A stretch of DNA of 64,000 nt, taken from the NCBI GenBank assembly GCA_021399435.1, contig JAJTUP010000089.1, positions 62,001 through 126,000 of the forward strand, given 5' to 3'. The notes under the pieces were generated by a model. It saw nothing but the letters and a program-made list of their open reading frames with translations, did no database searches and had not been told where the DNA came from. The DNA is from Diaporthe sp. PMI_573. Lineage: Eukaryota > Ascomycota > Sordariomycetes > Diaporthales > Diaporthaceae. The translations under genes and the position numbers were made by a program. Below, in pieces: positions 49,896 to 61,049 of this stretch. Position 1 is the first letter of the stretch, and every line of letters starts with the position of its first letter.

Positions 49896-51081
49896 AATGG
49901 ATTAAAGAAGCTTGTTTTGGTCTCTTGAGCTGCCTTCTCTCGTCTGTGGGATGAGGCTCGGATAATAGCCTGTTTGAAGTCGAATCTGGCATAGTTTATA
50001 TCATATTGTGAAAAGACTACTTACACGACGACGTCCTTGTGCGACAACGTCCTTGTGAACTCCCTATTGGTGGAAATTGCGGGTGCTGACAAAGGTGGTC
50101 ACTTGCCCCTCAACATTAGTCTCGAGCCAAGAGCAGGTACCTAGCGTACAAACTATCTAATTTGAGATCAAGCCATAAAAGATCTATAGATGGAATCTAT
50201 CTCTTTTGTGCAATGTATAAAAATGCGACGTAGTTGTTTTAGCGTGGTGACTAAGACGGAAGAATTGCAACTAGGCAAGTCTAAGGGTCTAGATTGAGGC
50301 ACTTTGGCAGGGCTCCCGAAAAGAGCTTAGTATGTTTTCTTGGTTTTTATCATAATGTACAAGTAGAGGCTAAGGCGGCGAAATCTTGACATGGATTCTC
50401 GATCTATGAGATCGGATATTTGGGCCCAGAGAATAGGATGCTGGGCTTGAAATCATGATTTGGCGATCTACGCTGTATGCTTAGTATATTAATGATTAAT
50501 ATCCTAAAACATCTATTACATCTAGTTGCCTGATATACTGATTATGTAAACCTGGTCTTGTGTTTATGTCGTGTAATTACCGCCTTCGCCGGCGGTTAGA
50601 TCTATAAGAAATCCTCAAGCCACTGACTTAAGTTTGGATGGTTGTAGCTTCTCGCTAGATAAGTGATGTGAATGGAAGGATTTTGACGGATGGGGCGCAA
50701 GATTTCTACAGTTATTATATTCCTTTATCTAATTCTTACATGCCTTCTAACTTATTACGTCGATTATTTGTGGTAAAACCGCGACTGAAAAAACTTGAGA
50801 ACTTTAAAACATGTCTGGATAGAAGTGTTCTCCAGCCAAAGAGACATTACAAGAGATTTATAAAAGTGGGATATAGAAGATTCGACGCCTAAAGGATATA
50901 ATATCGACACTGATTTAGCTCCAGATTGTGTCTTGCAGGGTCGATGATAATAAAGGAGAGCAGGAGATCTTGATGGAAATCAGCATCTTATAGAAATACT
51001 CCCCCCCCCCTCCGGTATTTCAAACAGTGAGGGAGAACTGAGCAAACTTTTATCTCACTACCTACCCATTCTCTGGAGTGA
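49896..51081. other. Intergenic region without recognisable gene
   Basis: 5' flank of the pectate lyase relic. A plus-strand open frame at 50668-50892 (74 codons) has no recognisable features. A run of ten C occurs at 51001-51010. Confidence 0.5.
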
Positions 51082-51960
51082 TTATAGACCGTTTCGACGA
51101 GTCCGAGGCACCCTCGCCAGCCAATAGATGGAAAACATGGCGAGTATGTTGAATCCGACATCGGCAGCCAAGACACGGCCGCTGCATATCCATGCCGAAG
51201 CGCCGCAGGACCGCGTTAGAATTCTCGATAGGGCAATACTGGCACTCGGAAACGTCACTGGGGTTGGCGACACAACCGCCCGCGGCCCGCACGCAGGCTT
51301 CCAGATATTCGCCGTGCGTGCTCAGGTGAGAACCCTCGGCCCTGCTGATATTCAGCATCTCCTTTGTCGAGGCCGCGCGTGCAGTTATCCCAGAACTGGA
51401 ATGGCGTCCCGCCAACGAAGATCTCCGCGGTGCTCGTTCGCCGCTTCTCGCCGACGCTGAGGCCGCGGATCATGGCATTGCCGACCCTGGTGTCCAAACT
51501 GTCGCCGAGATGGAAGTCGCCGAGATGAAACTGCCCGGCGACGGTCCGGGCCAGGCCGTCATGGATGAGGCTATTGTCATGGCTCCGCATCGAGGCGGCA
51601 AAGGCCAGCGTTCTGGCCGAGCGTCAGCCCCGCGAAATGCACGTCCAGTTCGGCGAGGCAGAACCCCGCGCCCTTGAAGTGCTTGCGCATCTGCTGATAC
51701 GGATCGCCTGCAGGAGACTTTGTACTTAGTATACTGCAACTTCTGCTCACCTTAGTATCGGATCTCGGTCTCACTGCTGATCTCGAACCACTCGGTTTCC
51801 ACGGCCATAGCTTTGAGAAACGTAGAGCAACCACTACCCGGACATCCAAGCACGAGAAGCATTTCGCCAGGACGGATTAGGCCCTCAAAATCTTGCAGTA
51901 TCTGGACCTCCCCTGCGCACGGGACCGGAACATGGACAGGGGAAAGTTGATTATTGCGTG
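51082..51960 (-). pseudogene. Internally deleted PDR-type ABC transporter fragment
   Basis: Pleiotropic-drug-resistance pumps have two NBD-TMD halves, about 1400-1500 residues. Here only two parts remain, both on the minus strand. The first is an NBD with Walker [10 protein letters not shown] at about 51830, a PQQMRKHFKG-like helix at about 51690, the LTLGQ block and a signature GLSVGEKRRTS near 51450 (normally SGGE), then FWDNCTRGLD near 51380. The second is the extreme C-terminus, CQYCPIENSNA (about 51240), ending with FSIYWLARVP and a stop at 51082. About two thirds of the protein is missing between them, and two or three register shifts occur. GC content is normal, so decay was by deletion and indels rather than RIP. 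Confidence 0.8.
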
Positions 51961-53100
51961 TAAATAGGAACTGACTGTGGGCTGCAATCGGTCTGAGCTG
52001 GAAGATCCGGTACAGTGAAGACGGCGGAACTAGATACCCAGAGTGTGTCTTCCTTCATCCTTTTTCACAGTACTAGACGGATTTCGTGGTTCGTCGTCAT
52101 TGCGGCTGACGTGCTCACCGAAGTGATTGGCATCGTGCTGTGACTGCTCCATATTGACATCAAATCGATGGCTGCGTCGATGTAGGTTGGTGTTCGTATC
52201 AAACACAGGCCAGACAATACAAGAGGTAGTGTTCCGACACGTACAGGTGTATTCTTTTTCATTTTTTTGTTTTCAACTCAGTGTACCAGGCTGTGGTTCG
52301 TGCATCCAAGCAAATGGAATGGATCCCTCCCGTCTTTCCCGTGCACTGCTGCGTTTCTCAAGCAGAGTGATGCCCCCCCTGGTCGGCACTTATGTGCGGT
52401 TCGAACAGGGGGACCTCCCTCCGCTGAAGAAAGGAAGTGATTCCGACAATCGCCCCCTGGTTGCCTGGGCGAAGATTGGCGGGCGAGCAGGACGGACAGC
52501 AGGCCGCGCGGGGGAGGTACAAGGGCAGGGAACACGAGGTACCTGGGCGGGCGGCGGGGGGTGCGCCACAGGTACATCGCGGCTGCGCCGCAGATTATGT
52601 AACAGGCTGAGGCCTGGATAGGCTGGCCTCGGGATCTCTCGGCCATGACAGGACGCACAGACCAAGCCAACGCACGGACCCTTCTGATCAGACATATATG
52701 GGCGGGGACAGTCAGGGGCGCCCGGGCGGGTCTGCTACACCAGGCTGTCATTACGTGCATGCTTCCTGTATAGTGTCGGAATTTCTCTTATTTGGTAACC
52801 GAGAGAATTACTCCTCGGACTATTAATATTAAATAAAGTCTTAACAGTGGCAACGCCACTAGATAGCCTTGACCGAATAATTAAGATCAATAGGTTGCCC
52901 TCTCAACTAGTCCGAATAATTGTTTATAATATAAGCAATTCTAACACTAAATTCTTTCAACCAGCTCACGAGATCAATCAGCTGTTTGCCATCGATAGCA
53001 CGGGGATGCACTTCGATATAGTAGTGCGTACGACCACGGGGAGGAACAACAGCCCATAGTGTACATCCTGTCGGACGGTCCGACTGGGCCATTACAACCA
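51961..53100. other. Non-coding stretch including a GC-rich segment
   Basis: 52430-52740 is strikingly G/C-rich and opens frames on both strands for compositional reasons; none resembles a protein. 52800-53060 is AT-balanced. No gene supported. Confidence 0.45.
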
Positions 53101-53184
53101 CGTGGTGGTGCCTCATAAGGCCTTGAGAAGCAGATGGACCACCGTCTAGATGCCCAAGAACACCCGCGTCAATCAGCGATTGCC

Positions 53185-53900
53185 TCAGGGAGCAGTCTCG
53201 ATGTCTGTGGGCGGGGTTGGATCATGAGGCGGTCTCGGGATGATGTTAGACGCGATGTTTACTGGGGTGAGGGCAATAGTGGGGTCAATCAGAGCGGTAT
53301 TGCTGACATAAGGCATCAGCCTCGGTCGCGCCACTTCGCCGCTTGAGGCGCGGGTATAGTCATAGGCGGCAATAAACGATCTACTACCACACAGGGCAAA
53401 ATGCATCTCGTTGATAGACATGTAAATACGTCTTAGTCTATTGTGTTCCTCCCCGGTTACTCTCTTTCTTACTTGGTAAAGGACGACCAATGGGGGATCC
53501 TCGTCCCACTAAACCTTGTACATCGCCAGGTGGCCGTGGAGTTTACAGCGCCCGCGATGCGGCCCCGTACCTTCGCGGTATTCTACCATCTCTGAGGACA
53601 CAACCGACCACCGTGTGCAGGACTCCCGGGTCGGCATTGAGTGGATTGGCATAAGCTACCCTTGCACTGCCGTTTCCGAGACTGTGTTCTCCCGTTCCTT
53701 GCCGCGCCCATGTCGCTTGGAGAGGGCGTACCGAAACAGCTTTGAAGCGAGGGCCAACTTCCGGGCTTCCATACAGGCTGGCTGGCTCCCAAGGCGAGCA
53801 GGTCCAATGTATGAGGCGCTCTGTAGCCGAATCGGACAACTGTCTATCATCCAGAGATACAGGTTTTGGAAAAGCGCCCTGTTAGATGCAGTACTAGAAA
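53185..53900 (-). other. Possible unrecognised minus-strand coding region
   Basis: A minus-strand register from about 53540 to 53185 remains open for 101 codons (ending DPTPPTDIETAP). Other open registers occur up to about 53890 (for example MIDSCPIRLQSASYIGPARL). Plus-strand frames overlap them. I cannot tell which, if any, is real; no domain is recognised. Confidence 0.25.
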
Positions 53901-54142
53901 ATTTAAGTTTGCTGATCCCTCCTCACCGAACTGAAGCAGTATGCGCACCCTTACCCCCACACATCATGTCTATCATCACCGAATCCTTTACCTCAAGCCA
54001 CTGGCTTCCAACGCTCACCTGTCCCTCAAAAACCTCTTTGTCCTTATTAAACCGAACCTTAATCGGTAGCCAATTAACATTCGCGCGAATCTCGACGGAC
54101 ATGGTGGTAGCGCAACACAATAAATGCTCCCCGTCCACTTTA

Positions 54143-54766
54143 TCACGCACCCTCAGCGCCTCCGACCCAGCAGTATCCGCCGCGACCGCGCTTCCAGGTG
54201 TACAGACGTCTTTCTGGCGTGTCATCCCATTGCACGTAGGCCCGGGTTGCCGAAATATTGACGATTTTGTCGTTCTTGCGCCTCTTGGCCCTGGGGCTTG
54301 CCGAGGCCGTCCGATGCCGCTTCTTCGATGGGCTCGGAGCATGGCAAGCAGAGTGAAGATGTTGCTGGGCTTCCAGTTGCGCAACGCGGTCGCGGAGAGC
54401 GCCGAGCTCGACGATAATGTCCCTGAGGCTGGTGCAAGTGTCATCTGGAAGGCCAGAGGCATGACTCTCATCTTGATCGAGGTCGACGGGTTCAGTCCTT
54501 GAGGTCTCATCTTCACGGAGATTCCAATCACGGCCAGCGGCATCATCATGAGGTGTGACATCGATGGCAACGCCCCTATCATCCATTTCTCGAGCAACCC
54601 CTTCCTCGGGCGGGAGGCTGCCGGTGACACCAATATCGGACTGGGCGTCGCTATTGACCCGGTCAAGCGTGGTTTCGTCGTTGGTGGCTTCGTCCACAGC
54701 TTCTTCGAACCTGACCTCAGTGTACTCGACGTGGGCCGTTACGTCGACTCGAACATCCCAAGCCAT
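54143..54766 (-). CDS. Hypothetical acidic/basic protein, 207 residues
   Basis: Unbroken minus-strand frame from ATG 54766 to TGA 54143, with C/G-ending codon use. The N-terminal half is acidic. A short coiled-coil-like heptad segment follows (LRDIIVELGALRDRVAQLEA), then a basic, nuclear-localisation-like SPSKKRHRTASASPRAKRRK. No domain recognised. It overlaps the end of the Diels-Alderase-like fragment by 50 bp in another register, and a plus-strand frame opposite (54548-54793) also has good codon use, so this may be a shadow. Another minus-strand stretch, NWLPIKVRFNKDKEVFEGQV at about 54080-54020, could be a further exon. Confidence 0.35.
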   Translation of the reverse strand: MAWDVRVDVTAHVEYTEVRFEEAVDEATNDETTLDRVNSDAQSDIGVTGSLPPEEGVAREMDDRGVAIDVTPHDDAAGRDWNLREDETSRTEPVDLDQDESHASGLPDDTCTSLRDIIVELGALRDRVAQLEAQQHLHSACHAPSPSKKRHRTASASPRAKRRKNDKIVNISATRAYVQWDDTPERRLYTWKRGRGGYCWVGGAEGA

Positions 54767-55529
54767 GGTATTGAATTGAAGCTTCCACCCTGACCTTGGC
54801 TATGGGCACAGGTTCAACCCAATAGAAGTGGGGAACAGTCAACAAACGTGCCGTGGACGGGTATGGCTCTTTGGCTGACCACAAATCATTATTCGCGTAC
54901 CGAGGCGGTGCGACCGATTCCATAACAATTGTAGCTCTAACCTCGGGGTTGCTGATGAGTATTTTGACGCGCGACATCTCTGCAGAGACCTGGAATATAT
55001 ACTCAGAGTCGTCACCCCGCCATGTGCCTGTTGTTCCACGTCCAGGACACGATACTACCGTCGACTCTTCGGCATAATCGACTACCGTGTAGCGTGAGCC
55101 GTTTGCCTTGGAGAATTCAGCATGTACGCGTAGGTTTTCTGTTCCAAGGAAAGAGTAGTTGGGGTCGCGATAGACACCGAAGATAAAGGCTTGTGTTCCA
55201 TCTTCAGAGACTCCGTCGAATTCCCACTGCTCTCCGGCTGTGCCGTTTATCGGCTCCACGCTTGGTTCCTCCCAAGACCAATCTTCGGATTGACTAGTCG
55301 AGAAGAATACAGGCTTGTGGCCTCTGGCCATGTCGTATCTCCCAGCGTTGTATACACGACAGCCTTCCAGGTCACCCAAGCCGAGATCAAACTCAAAACT
55401 AGAATTAACGACAGCAGGACTATCATCAGTCATAAGAACATTTTGGCCAAGCATATATCCGTTTTTAACCCCTCCGGACAAAATAGAACAGAGGAGCGGC
55501 AATAAAATAAGGTTTCTAGGTATCTACAT
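54717..55529 (-). pseudogene. Diels-Alderase-like (CrtC/lipocalin-type) fragment
   Basis: The minus-strand frame is open for 261 codons up to TGA/TAG at 54717. Upstream it continues to an ATG at 55527-55529 whose second codon is TAG. The segment after it (LILLPLLCSILSGG) looks like a signal peptide. The body matches fungal lipocalin-like cyclases of the Fsa2/CghA type in order: an EQWEFDGVSEDGTQAFIFGV strand pair (about 55226), a GRGTTGTWRG turn near 55045, and MESVAPPRY at about 54920 (the family's SVAPxHY block). The second beta-barrel half with the conserved GYHDxNWG block is missing; similarity stops at QYHGLG (about 54765). Such enzymes set decalin-ring stereochemistry in polyketide pathways. 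Nonsense at codon 2 and truncation make function unlikely. Confidence 0.65.
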
Positions 55530-56555
55530 GGCGTAATGATGGCTGACTAGAGGCCTTTTGTTCTCGAGATATATCGGGCAACAGGGTCAACCCGAGTTGC
55601 CACAGTAAATTATTAAAATGCATTAAGAACACGGTAGTTGGATTTATCTTTTCGGTAATTAGGACAACTGAATATTCCAGCAAGTGGGCGATGGGTGATT
55701 ATTCATCAAAACGAGAGCATCCAATTCGATAGATACGCAGCAAAGGGCATCCAGGAATGATAGCAGACACGTGTCTGCTACATGGGAGAACCGAGGTCTT
55801 TTTGCTTGGGCAAGAGACTAGGGTCACCAAGCGCTGGACCGGCGATGCACACAGCCTGCATTAACAGGTAGCTGTGGGCGTGCTCTCTAAACCCATGTTA
55901 CTTGAGTAACAGGTATAGTATATATACCTGAAAGCAACTTGCCTGTACAACTTATATCGAGACGGTTTCTTCTAAGCTGTAATTATTTGCAATTACACGC
56001 TTGATGGGTGCTGGCGATCCCAATTGTGCATATGGCCAGGGGCACACTACTGTGTCTGCAGTACAAAGATAGCAACGTGGAATACCACTGCTTAAGCTAG
56101 CCTCGGCAATTATTCAATCTCGCAAAAGCTATGCCTTTCTTGACTCGCTTTAAACCTACTAAGGATATAATAGAGAAAATATGCCACTTGAGTCCAGATT
56201 GCAGCTTAAATCCCACGCTCTCTCTTACTCCATTTCGTATTAGGATTACAGGCACCTTACAAACAGCTTCAGCTATAAATAATGACAGAATCAAATACTA
56301 GCAACGTTTTTATTTTTACCTATTTGGATAAAGGTTTTAGCCCTATATTTCTGCTTAATCACACTGCTGTACAGCTTGGGCATTATGTTACACCGGGTTT
56401 CCAAGCAGTATGCTACCTGGAGAGAGCAGCTGTTAGCAGCAGCAAGCGCCATTGGGCCCTTGAGGCTAACCAAAGGCCAGCTTTTCTGTCTCTTTCTGCG
56501 AAAAACAAAGCATAACCTATTTCTCTATCTCGACAAAACTTTGGGTCCCAGTTAG
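55530..56555. other. Intergenic transition back to AT-rich DNA
   Basis: No gene recognised. Short open frames at 56097-56294 (-) and 56282-56515 (+) lack any motif. AT content rises toward 56500. Confidence 0.5.
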
Positions 56556-58218
56556 ATGCCGGCAGTACTTGTAATGCTTCTAGCTCTTATAGCTAGTACA
56601 GTAATACTGCTTACTTGCTTGGTTACAGGATCTTCCCATCGTGGTTACAAACTGCAGCTACCGAGATTACGTATATAGAAAAACTGAGACTTGCCGGAAT
56701 TACTTAAAAAGGGCGCAAAGAAGTACCCTAATTTACTATATATTATCACGTACGGCAGATATAAGTATGTTATCTTCCCGTCCTCATGTTTCAATAAGGT
56801 CAAACGCCTAAATACATCCCAAGCTTCAACAATCGACTGGTTTAACTAGACACTATGGCAAAATTAGGCGTTTATAGGCTTCGATAATCATACTCGATAC
56901 CACAGTATTGCCATTAATCTATCTCGTGCCCTTCCTTCCCACATATAAATGCGTTAGAATAGTGCCAAGACAGCATTTAAGGCTATGCTGGGCCCACAAG
57001 GCAACACCAAAGATTAGATAACCGTCTCGCTATAGAAAACTATTCACAACATTATAACCCGTATAAATACTACCGGCCTCCTAAGACCCGAGCTTGGGGT
57101 TAATCCCCGCTGGCTGAAAGATACACAGTGCCTTTATATGGCTATAATGGTTAGAATTGTAGGATCATATCTTATATCTTGCGTTTTGCGGCTATTGGTG
57201 GCGCCTATTCTCTTCCTGCCAGCAAAAATGGTGGACTAGCATATGGCATCGCTCTTTTGACCCATAGTTAAACGAAAGCTCATTATATATAAGGCTAAAG
57301 AAGCTAAACGCATACATGGCTATTCCAACGACATTGTTCCCTCTATCGCGGCCAAAGCCAGAGATAATGGTGCTAGCATTGTAGGTTAGCAGAGTATCAA
57401 GGAAAAGTTTCCCCTAATAGAATGGCTTTTAAATCACTATAGGTTAAAAAACGGTAGACTAAGTTATCTACTACATAATTACATTGTAATTGCGTTTAAA
57501 GCCGCCATATTCTCTTTAGGCAGGCTCTACTTTATACTGGCAGAGCTAGTAATGTGTCCAGAATTGGTGCGAGAACTGTAAGAGGAGGTTGTGCAAAATA
57601 TAGATAAGTTTGGAAATCTTTTTCTCAGTTACTTGGCAGAGTTACGCAAAATGGACAGTTTCATACTCAAGTCTGCTCGAGCAGCAGGGGGTGGTTATTA
57701 TAGGTAAACCTTATCTCAACTACTTCCCTACATACAACCAGCAATCTGCCATCTCTTCCCAGTGGGACATCTACTAATGATTAGGTGATTTAAATATTAC
57801 AGTGGCCCTCTTCTGCCGAGTTTGAAAGCCATTTAGGTTGTCTGTTAGACTGGACCTTCTTCCCGGCACTCTTATATATGTCGACAGATATTACTTTGCG
57901 AAGTCGCAAATATAGTGTAGGGACGTGACAAATATGGATCTGTTGTAATTCTACAGCATGTAACAAAAACCTGGTCACGAAGATATACATTAGTTCACTA
58001 TACCTGGGCCGGGTAATACTACCTGGGGCAATGGCACCTAAGCCTGTCCCGGCAGGTTCTTTGCTAGCATTATAATAAAGGTTGTCCTTGCCCATCTTCT
58101 CACTAGCTACGATGTGAAACTGCTCCCTGGGGATGCAAGTAAGCCAATGCGCAAGCCTATGTCTAATGGTTCTAGCTTGCCAGATACCGACGCTAAAGTT
58201 ATAATACGAGATTGTTAG
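56556..58218 (+). pseudogene. Second cytochrome P450, RIP-mutated relic
   Basis: From ATG 56556 the frame begins with a hydrophobic anchor (MPAVLVMLLALIASTVILL), then PELLKKGAKKYPN and SSCFNKVKRLNTSQAST. A middle block reads MVDxHMASLF near 57235, followed by an I-helix region AFKAAIFSLGRLYF at about 57496 and a KMDSFILKS K-helix at about 57650. The heme loop is ACPGRFFAS at about 58035, with its Cys retained, and the end is VIIRDC with TAG at 58216-58218. Several registers are used, so introns and probably indels intervene; TAG/TAA replace Gln and Trp. Sequence style differs from the intact P450 at 44418, so it is not a recent copy. Confidence 0.82.
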
Positions 58219-58399
58219 AGTTTATGAAGCATTAAATATATATAATACACTCCTTAAAGTACTAGAGGATACCAGATAGTCCTTTATATCCCGTGCCTTT
58301 ATATTTGTTATTGCTAGGACTTGAGAAACTAGAGAGCCAGTACTATATAATACCTTAATTTCTTTTAGGGTTAATTATCTAATCCTAACAAGAAGAATA

Positions 58400-59230
58400 A
58401 TCTGGTTGATATTAATAATTTAGACTTGTTGTTTTTCCCCTTGCCTCTTTAAGTACTCTACTTATATCCTTTAAAAGAAAGACCTCGGCAGTACTAGTAT
58501 AGGCGTCTTCTACTAATGTATTTGTAGGTAGGACCTTTAAACTTATATCTAGTCTCAACGGTAGAAACCCTAAGCTGCCAAAGCTAGACCTTATACAGAA
58601 GCTTAGCTTAGCAAGAGAGCAGCTTAGGGAGGAGCTGTGTAGGGACTTGGCGCGCCTAAGGGCAGAGGTTGAGGTTATTAGGCAGGAGCTGAAAACAAAA
58701 TTAGAATCGGTAAGGCTAGGAATGTAGATAGAGTTGGCGTCTATAAAGCTCGAGCTAAGGAGCCTACGCAACAATATTAAAGTCAATATGGTGCCATACT
58801 TATAGTTGCTTGTTACTTGCAGGCTCGCGTCAGACTAGTTAATCTACGCTATAGTCTAGGCTAATCTAACATCTATAATAAAGAGTGTGCGCAGGGGTGT
58901 CGACATAAGGGTATAGAATCTGCTGGAAGTACTTAAAGAAGCGCAAAAGGCGCCAGCTATGCTTGGGAAGGATAGGTATCTGGCGCAATACTATCTGGCC
59001 CCGTCAGACTAAAATTAAGGTAACTACTTATTTTGCCTTAAACAGGCTACTTGGTTCTATATTAACCGGCTAGGAAATCTAAATAGTGGTATTAGTAAAG
59101 ACAATACTATACTTGTAATAACCAAGTCTAGGTTCTCTAATCTTGCAGAAAAAGACATTATTACAGCACTTAAGCATATATATATAGACGTTCTATCGCC
59201 CTCTGGGCCGAGAGGACGGACAGGATAAAG
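58400..59230 (+). pseudogene. Unidentified coiled-coil protein relic
   Basis: One register is readable for about 270 codons with few TAG/TAA stops. The N-terminal half is strongly heptad-like (LIQKLSLAREQLREELCRDL, then RLRAEVEVIRQELKTKLESV at about 58637). A later part includes DIRVxNLLEVLKEAQKAPAM (about 58902) and ITKSRFSNLAEKDIITALKH near 59121. I do not recognise it. The layout could suit an ORF1-type or structural protein of a mobile element, but nothing proves that. Confidence 0.5.
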
Positions 59231-59914
59231 AGCTTAAAGCAGAGCTAGACTTTATATAGCTAGGAGGCAATAAATATATAGTATACATAAATTAAGCTTC
59301 AAAGCTAGACTTTATAATATAACAACTCTAGGTATATAGGGTGCTGTGTTATACAAGGAATAGCTTCGGTATAATGTTGCTATAATATTAGGCTAGGCTA
59401 ATTAAGTTGGCTATATTGTTAACTAGGGAATTTTATATTAAGGCCAAAATACGCGCTAGGATATCTAGATCTATGGACTAACAGGGCTTAGGGCCCTATT
59501 ATTGATATATACATGAAGTAAAGGCAGTTAAGGTAATTAAATACTAGACTTAAAATCTCCAATTATTCTCGACATAGCTGCTAAAAATACTAGAAACTAT
59601 AATAGGATATATATAGATGCTGATAATAAAATAACTCGTAATCTATAGAAATTTCCCCTCTACACGTCTTGCCTCTTCTTTACATCTTTACAACATGAAA
59701 CAGGTATGTTTCTCAGGCAAGGTGTGAGACAAGGGACATTTAGTATTTATCCTGTGTCTCTTTAAATATAAGGTAGATTGAGACCGGGTCTAAACCCTAT
59801 CGCGAGTATAACTAGTAGCCGCGATAGAATTGTCTACTAATCTGTCCACCTCCTATTACACCTACTTCCGTAATAGTTCTACATTTTGGTCCTACCCCTA
59901 ACACTGCTCCTACC
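59231..59914. other. AT-rich spacer without recognisable gene
   Basis: The preceding register can be traced weakly to about 59750 with many stops. No motif recognised. Confidence 0.4.
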
Positions 59915-61049
59915 GCTCTTTGACCCTATATATATAATTATCCTCCAATGCCTAAAATTTATCTACCTCCTCCAGGGTCTTATTTAACAACTCAGACGTC
60001 ATGTAGATTATATACTGCTCGGCCTAGCGTTAGTATTATTTATTAAGCTGCTTGAGCACTGTATTGGGGATGAAATTTACGAGGAGCAGCGAGAGGGACC
60101 TGCTGGCTACAGCTTTCTCCTATGCGTTGCAGAAGACCTCGTCCTTATAGATACACTTATTGCCGCGGTAGAGGGAGAAAGAGGCAGAGCAGTTAGCAGC
60201 TTGGCCCCTCTTTTCCGGGAGTATATAAGTAATATTAAATGTCAGAACAGTTTTTACTTCTCCATTGCTATCCTTATAGTAGTCTCTGGCAAGTTTCTGA
60301 AGTAACTCGGCTTTTTAGCTATAGCCGACCTCTATAACAAACTGCGGTATATTAGTTTCTATGTAGCGAAGCTGCCTATCTAGACATTTATAGGCCTAAA
60401 TTGTCTGCTTAACATTAGTATCGAGTATAACCTTTGTGTGGCCGAGGTTCTTAATGTTTAATATAATGTCTGCCAGGGCCGGGAGCCGTACAGAGACCTA
60501 GCTTATCTCGGCTACAATGAACTGGAAGATATTCTCTTGCAAGAATTTGTACAGTATAGTCCCAGCCATCAGCCAGAAGACAAGGATACCTCGAGCTGGG
60601 TTGTAGTTATACTAAAGGGTCTCGTTAAAGTAGCAGCACAGCGCCAAACTGGAAACCTCGAGTCTTGTACACAATAATAGGTACTGAGAAGGCAAGAGGT
60701 AAAGGACATGCTACTCGGGAGACTCTAAGCCAGCTAGGAAGCAACCATGCCATGATGCCTGGATAAGGTTAAATGCCGTCCCCAGGTCACCATCTACAGC
60801 CCCGTCTTCCTGCCCGACTTGTTGTTTCTGGTCTATAGGAGAGGCATGTTGTCTTGACGCAGCATGGCTTAAGCTAATAGAGGAGGGAGACAAGTCGATC
60901 CTCTACGGTTGCCTCCTCTGCAGTCGCGAGTTTATGTGCGTGTCGAGCTTATAGTCGGAAGACCCAGCCATAGTGCCGGGGCTGGCGCTAAGGGAGGGCG
61001 AGGGAGCAAAGGCTAGCTCGGGCAGGTCTTTCTTCCTAGACAGAACCAT
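59915..61049 (-). pseudogene. Unknown gene relic with a possible PD-(D/E)XK-like segment
   Basis: ATG at 61049 opens a minus-strand register traceable for about 375 codons with a moderate number of TAG/TAA stops and no obvious frameshift. Order: a Ser/Pro-rich N-terminus, LIQASWHGCFLAGLESPE near 60765, a hydrophobic AGTILYKFLQENIFQFIV block near 60560, HTKVILDTNVKQT (about 60430), then YIETNIPQFVIEVGYS (about 60355-60308) and KLARDYYKDSNGEVKTVLTF (about 60287). The ILDTN and VIEVGYS pair, with nearby Lys, looks like the core of a PD-(D/E)XK nuclease fold, but I rate that as a guess. The C-terminus is charged. Neighbouring DUF3435 relic suggests a mobile or accessory context. Confidence 0.5.

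Noticed and set aside
52127..52760. Long overlapping ORFs on both strands in the GC-rich stretch
   Set aside because: High G/C removes stop codons by chance; the translations are low-complexity and unlike any protein.
53516..54502. 328-codon plus-strand ORF
   Set aside because: Its first two thirds have no protein-like features; only the last part near 54380-54502 has good codon use, and this is discussed as a finding rather than annotated as a gene.
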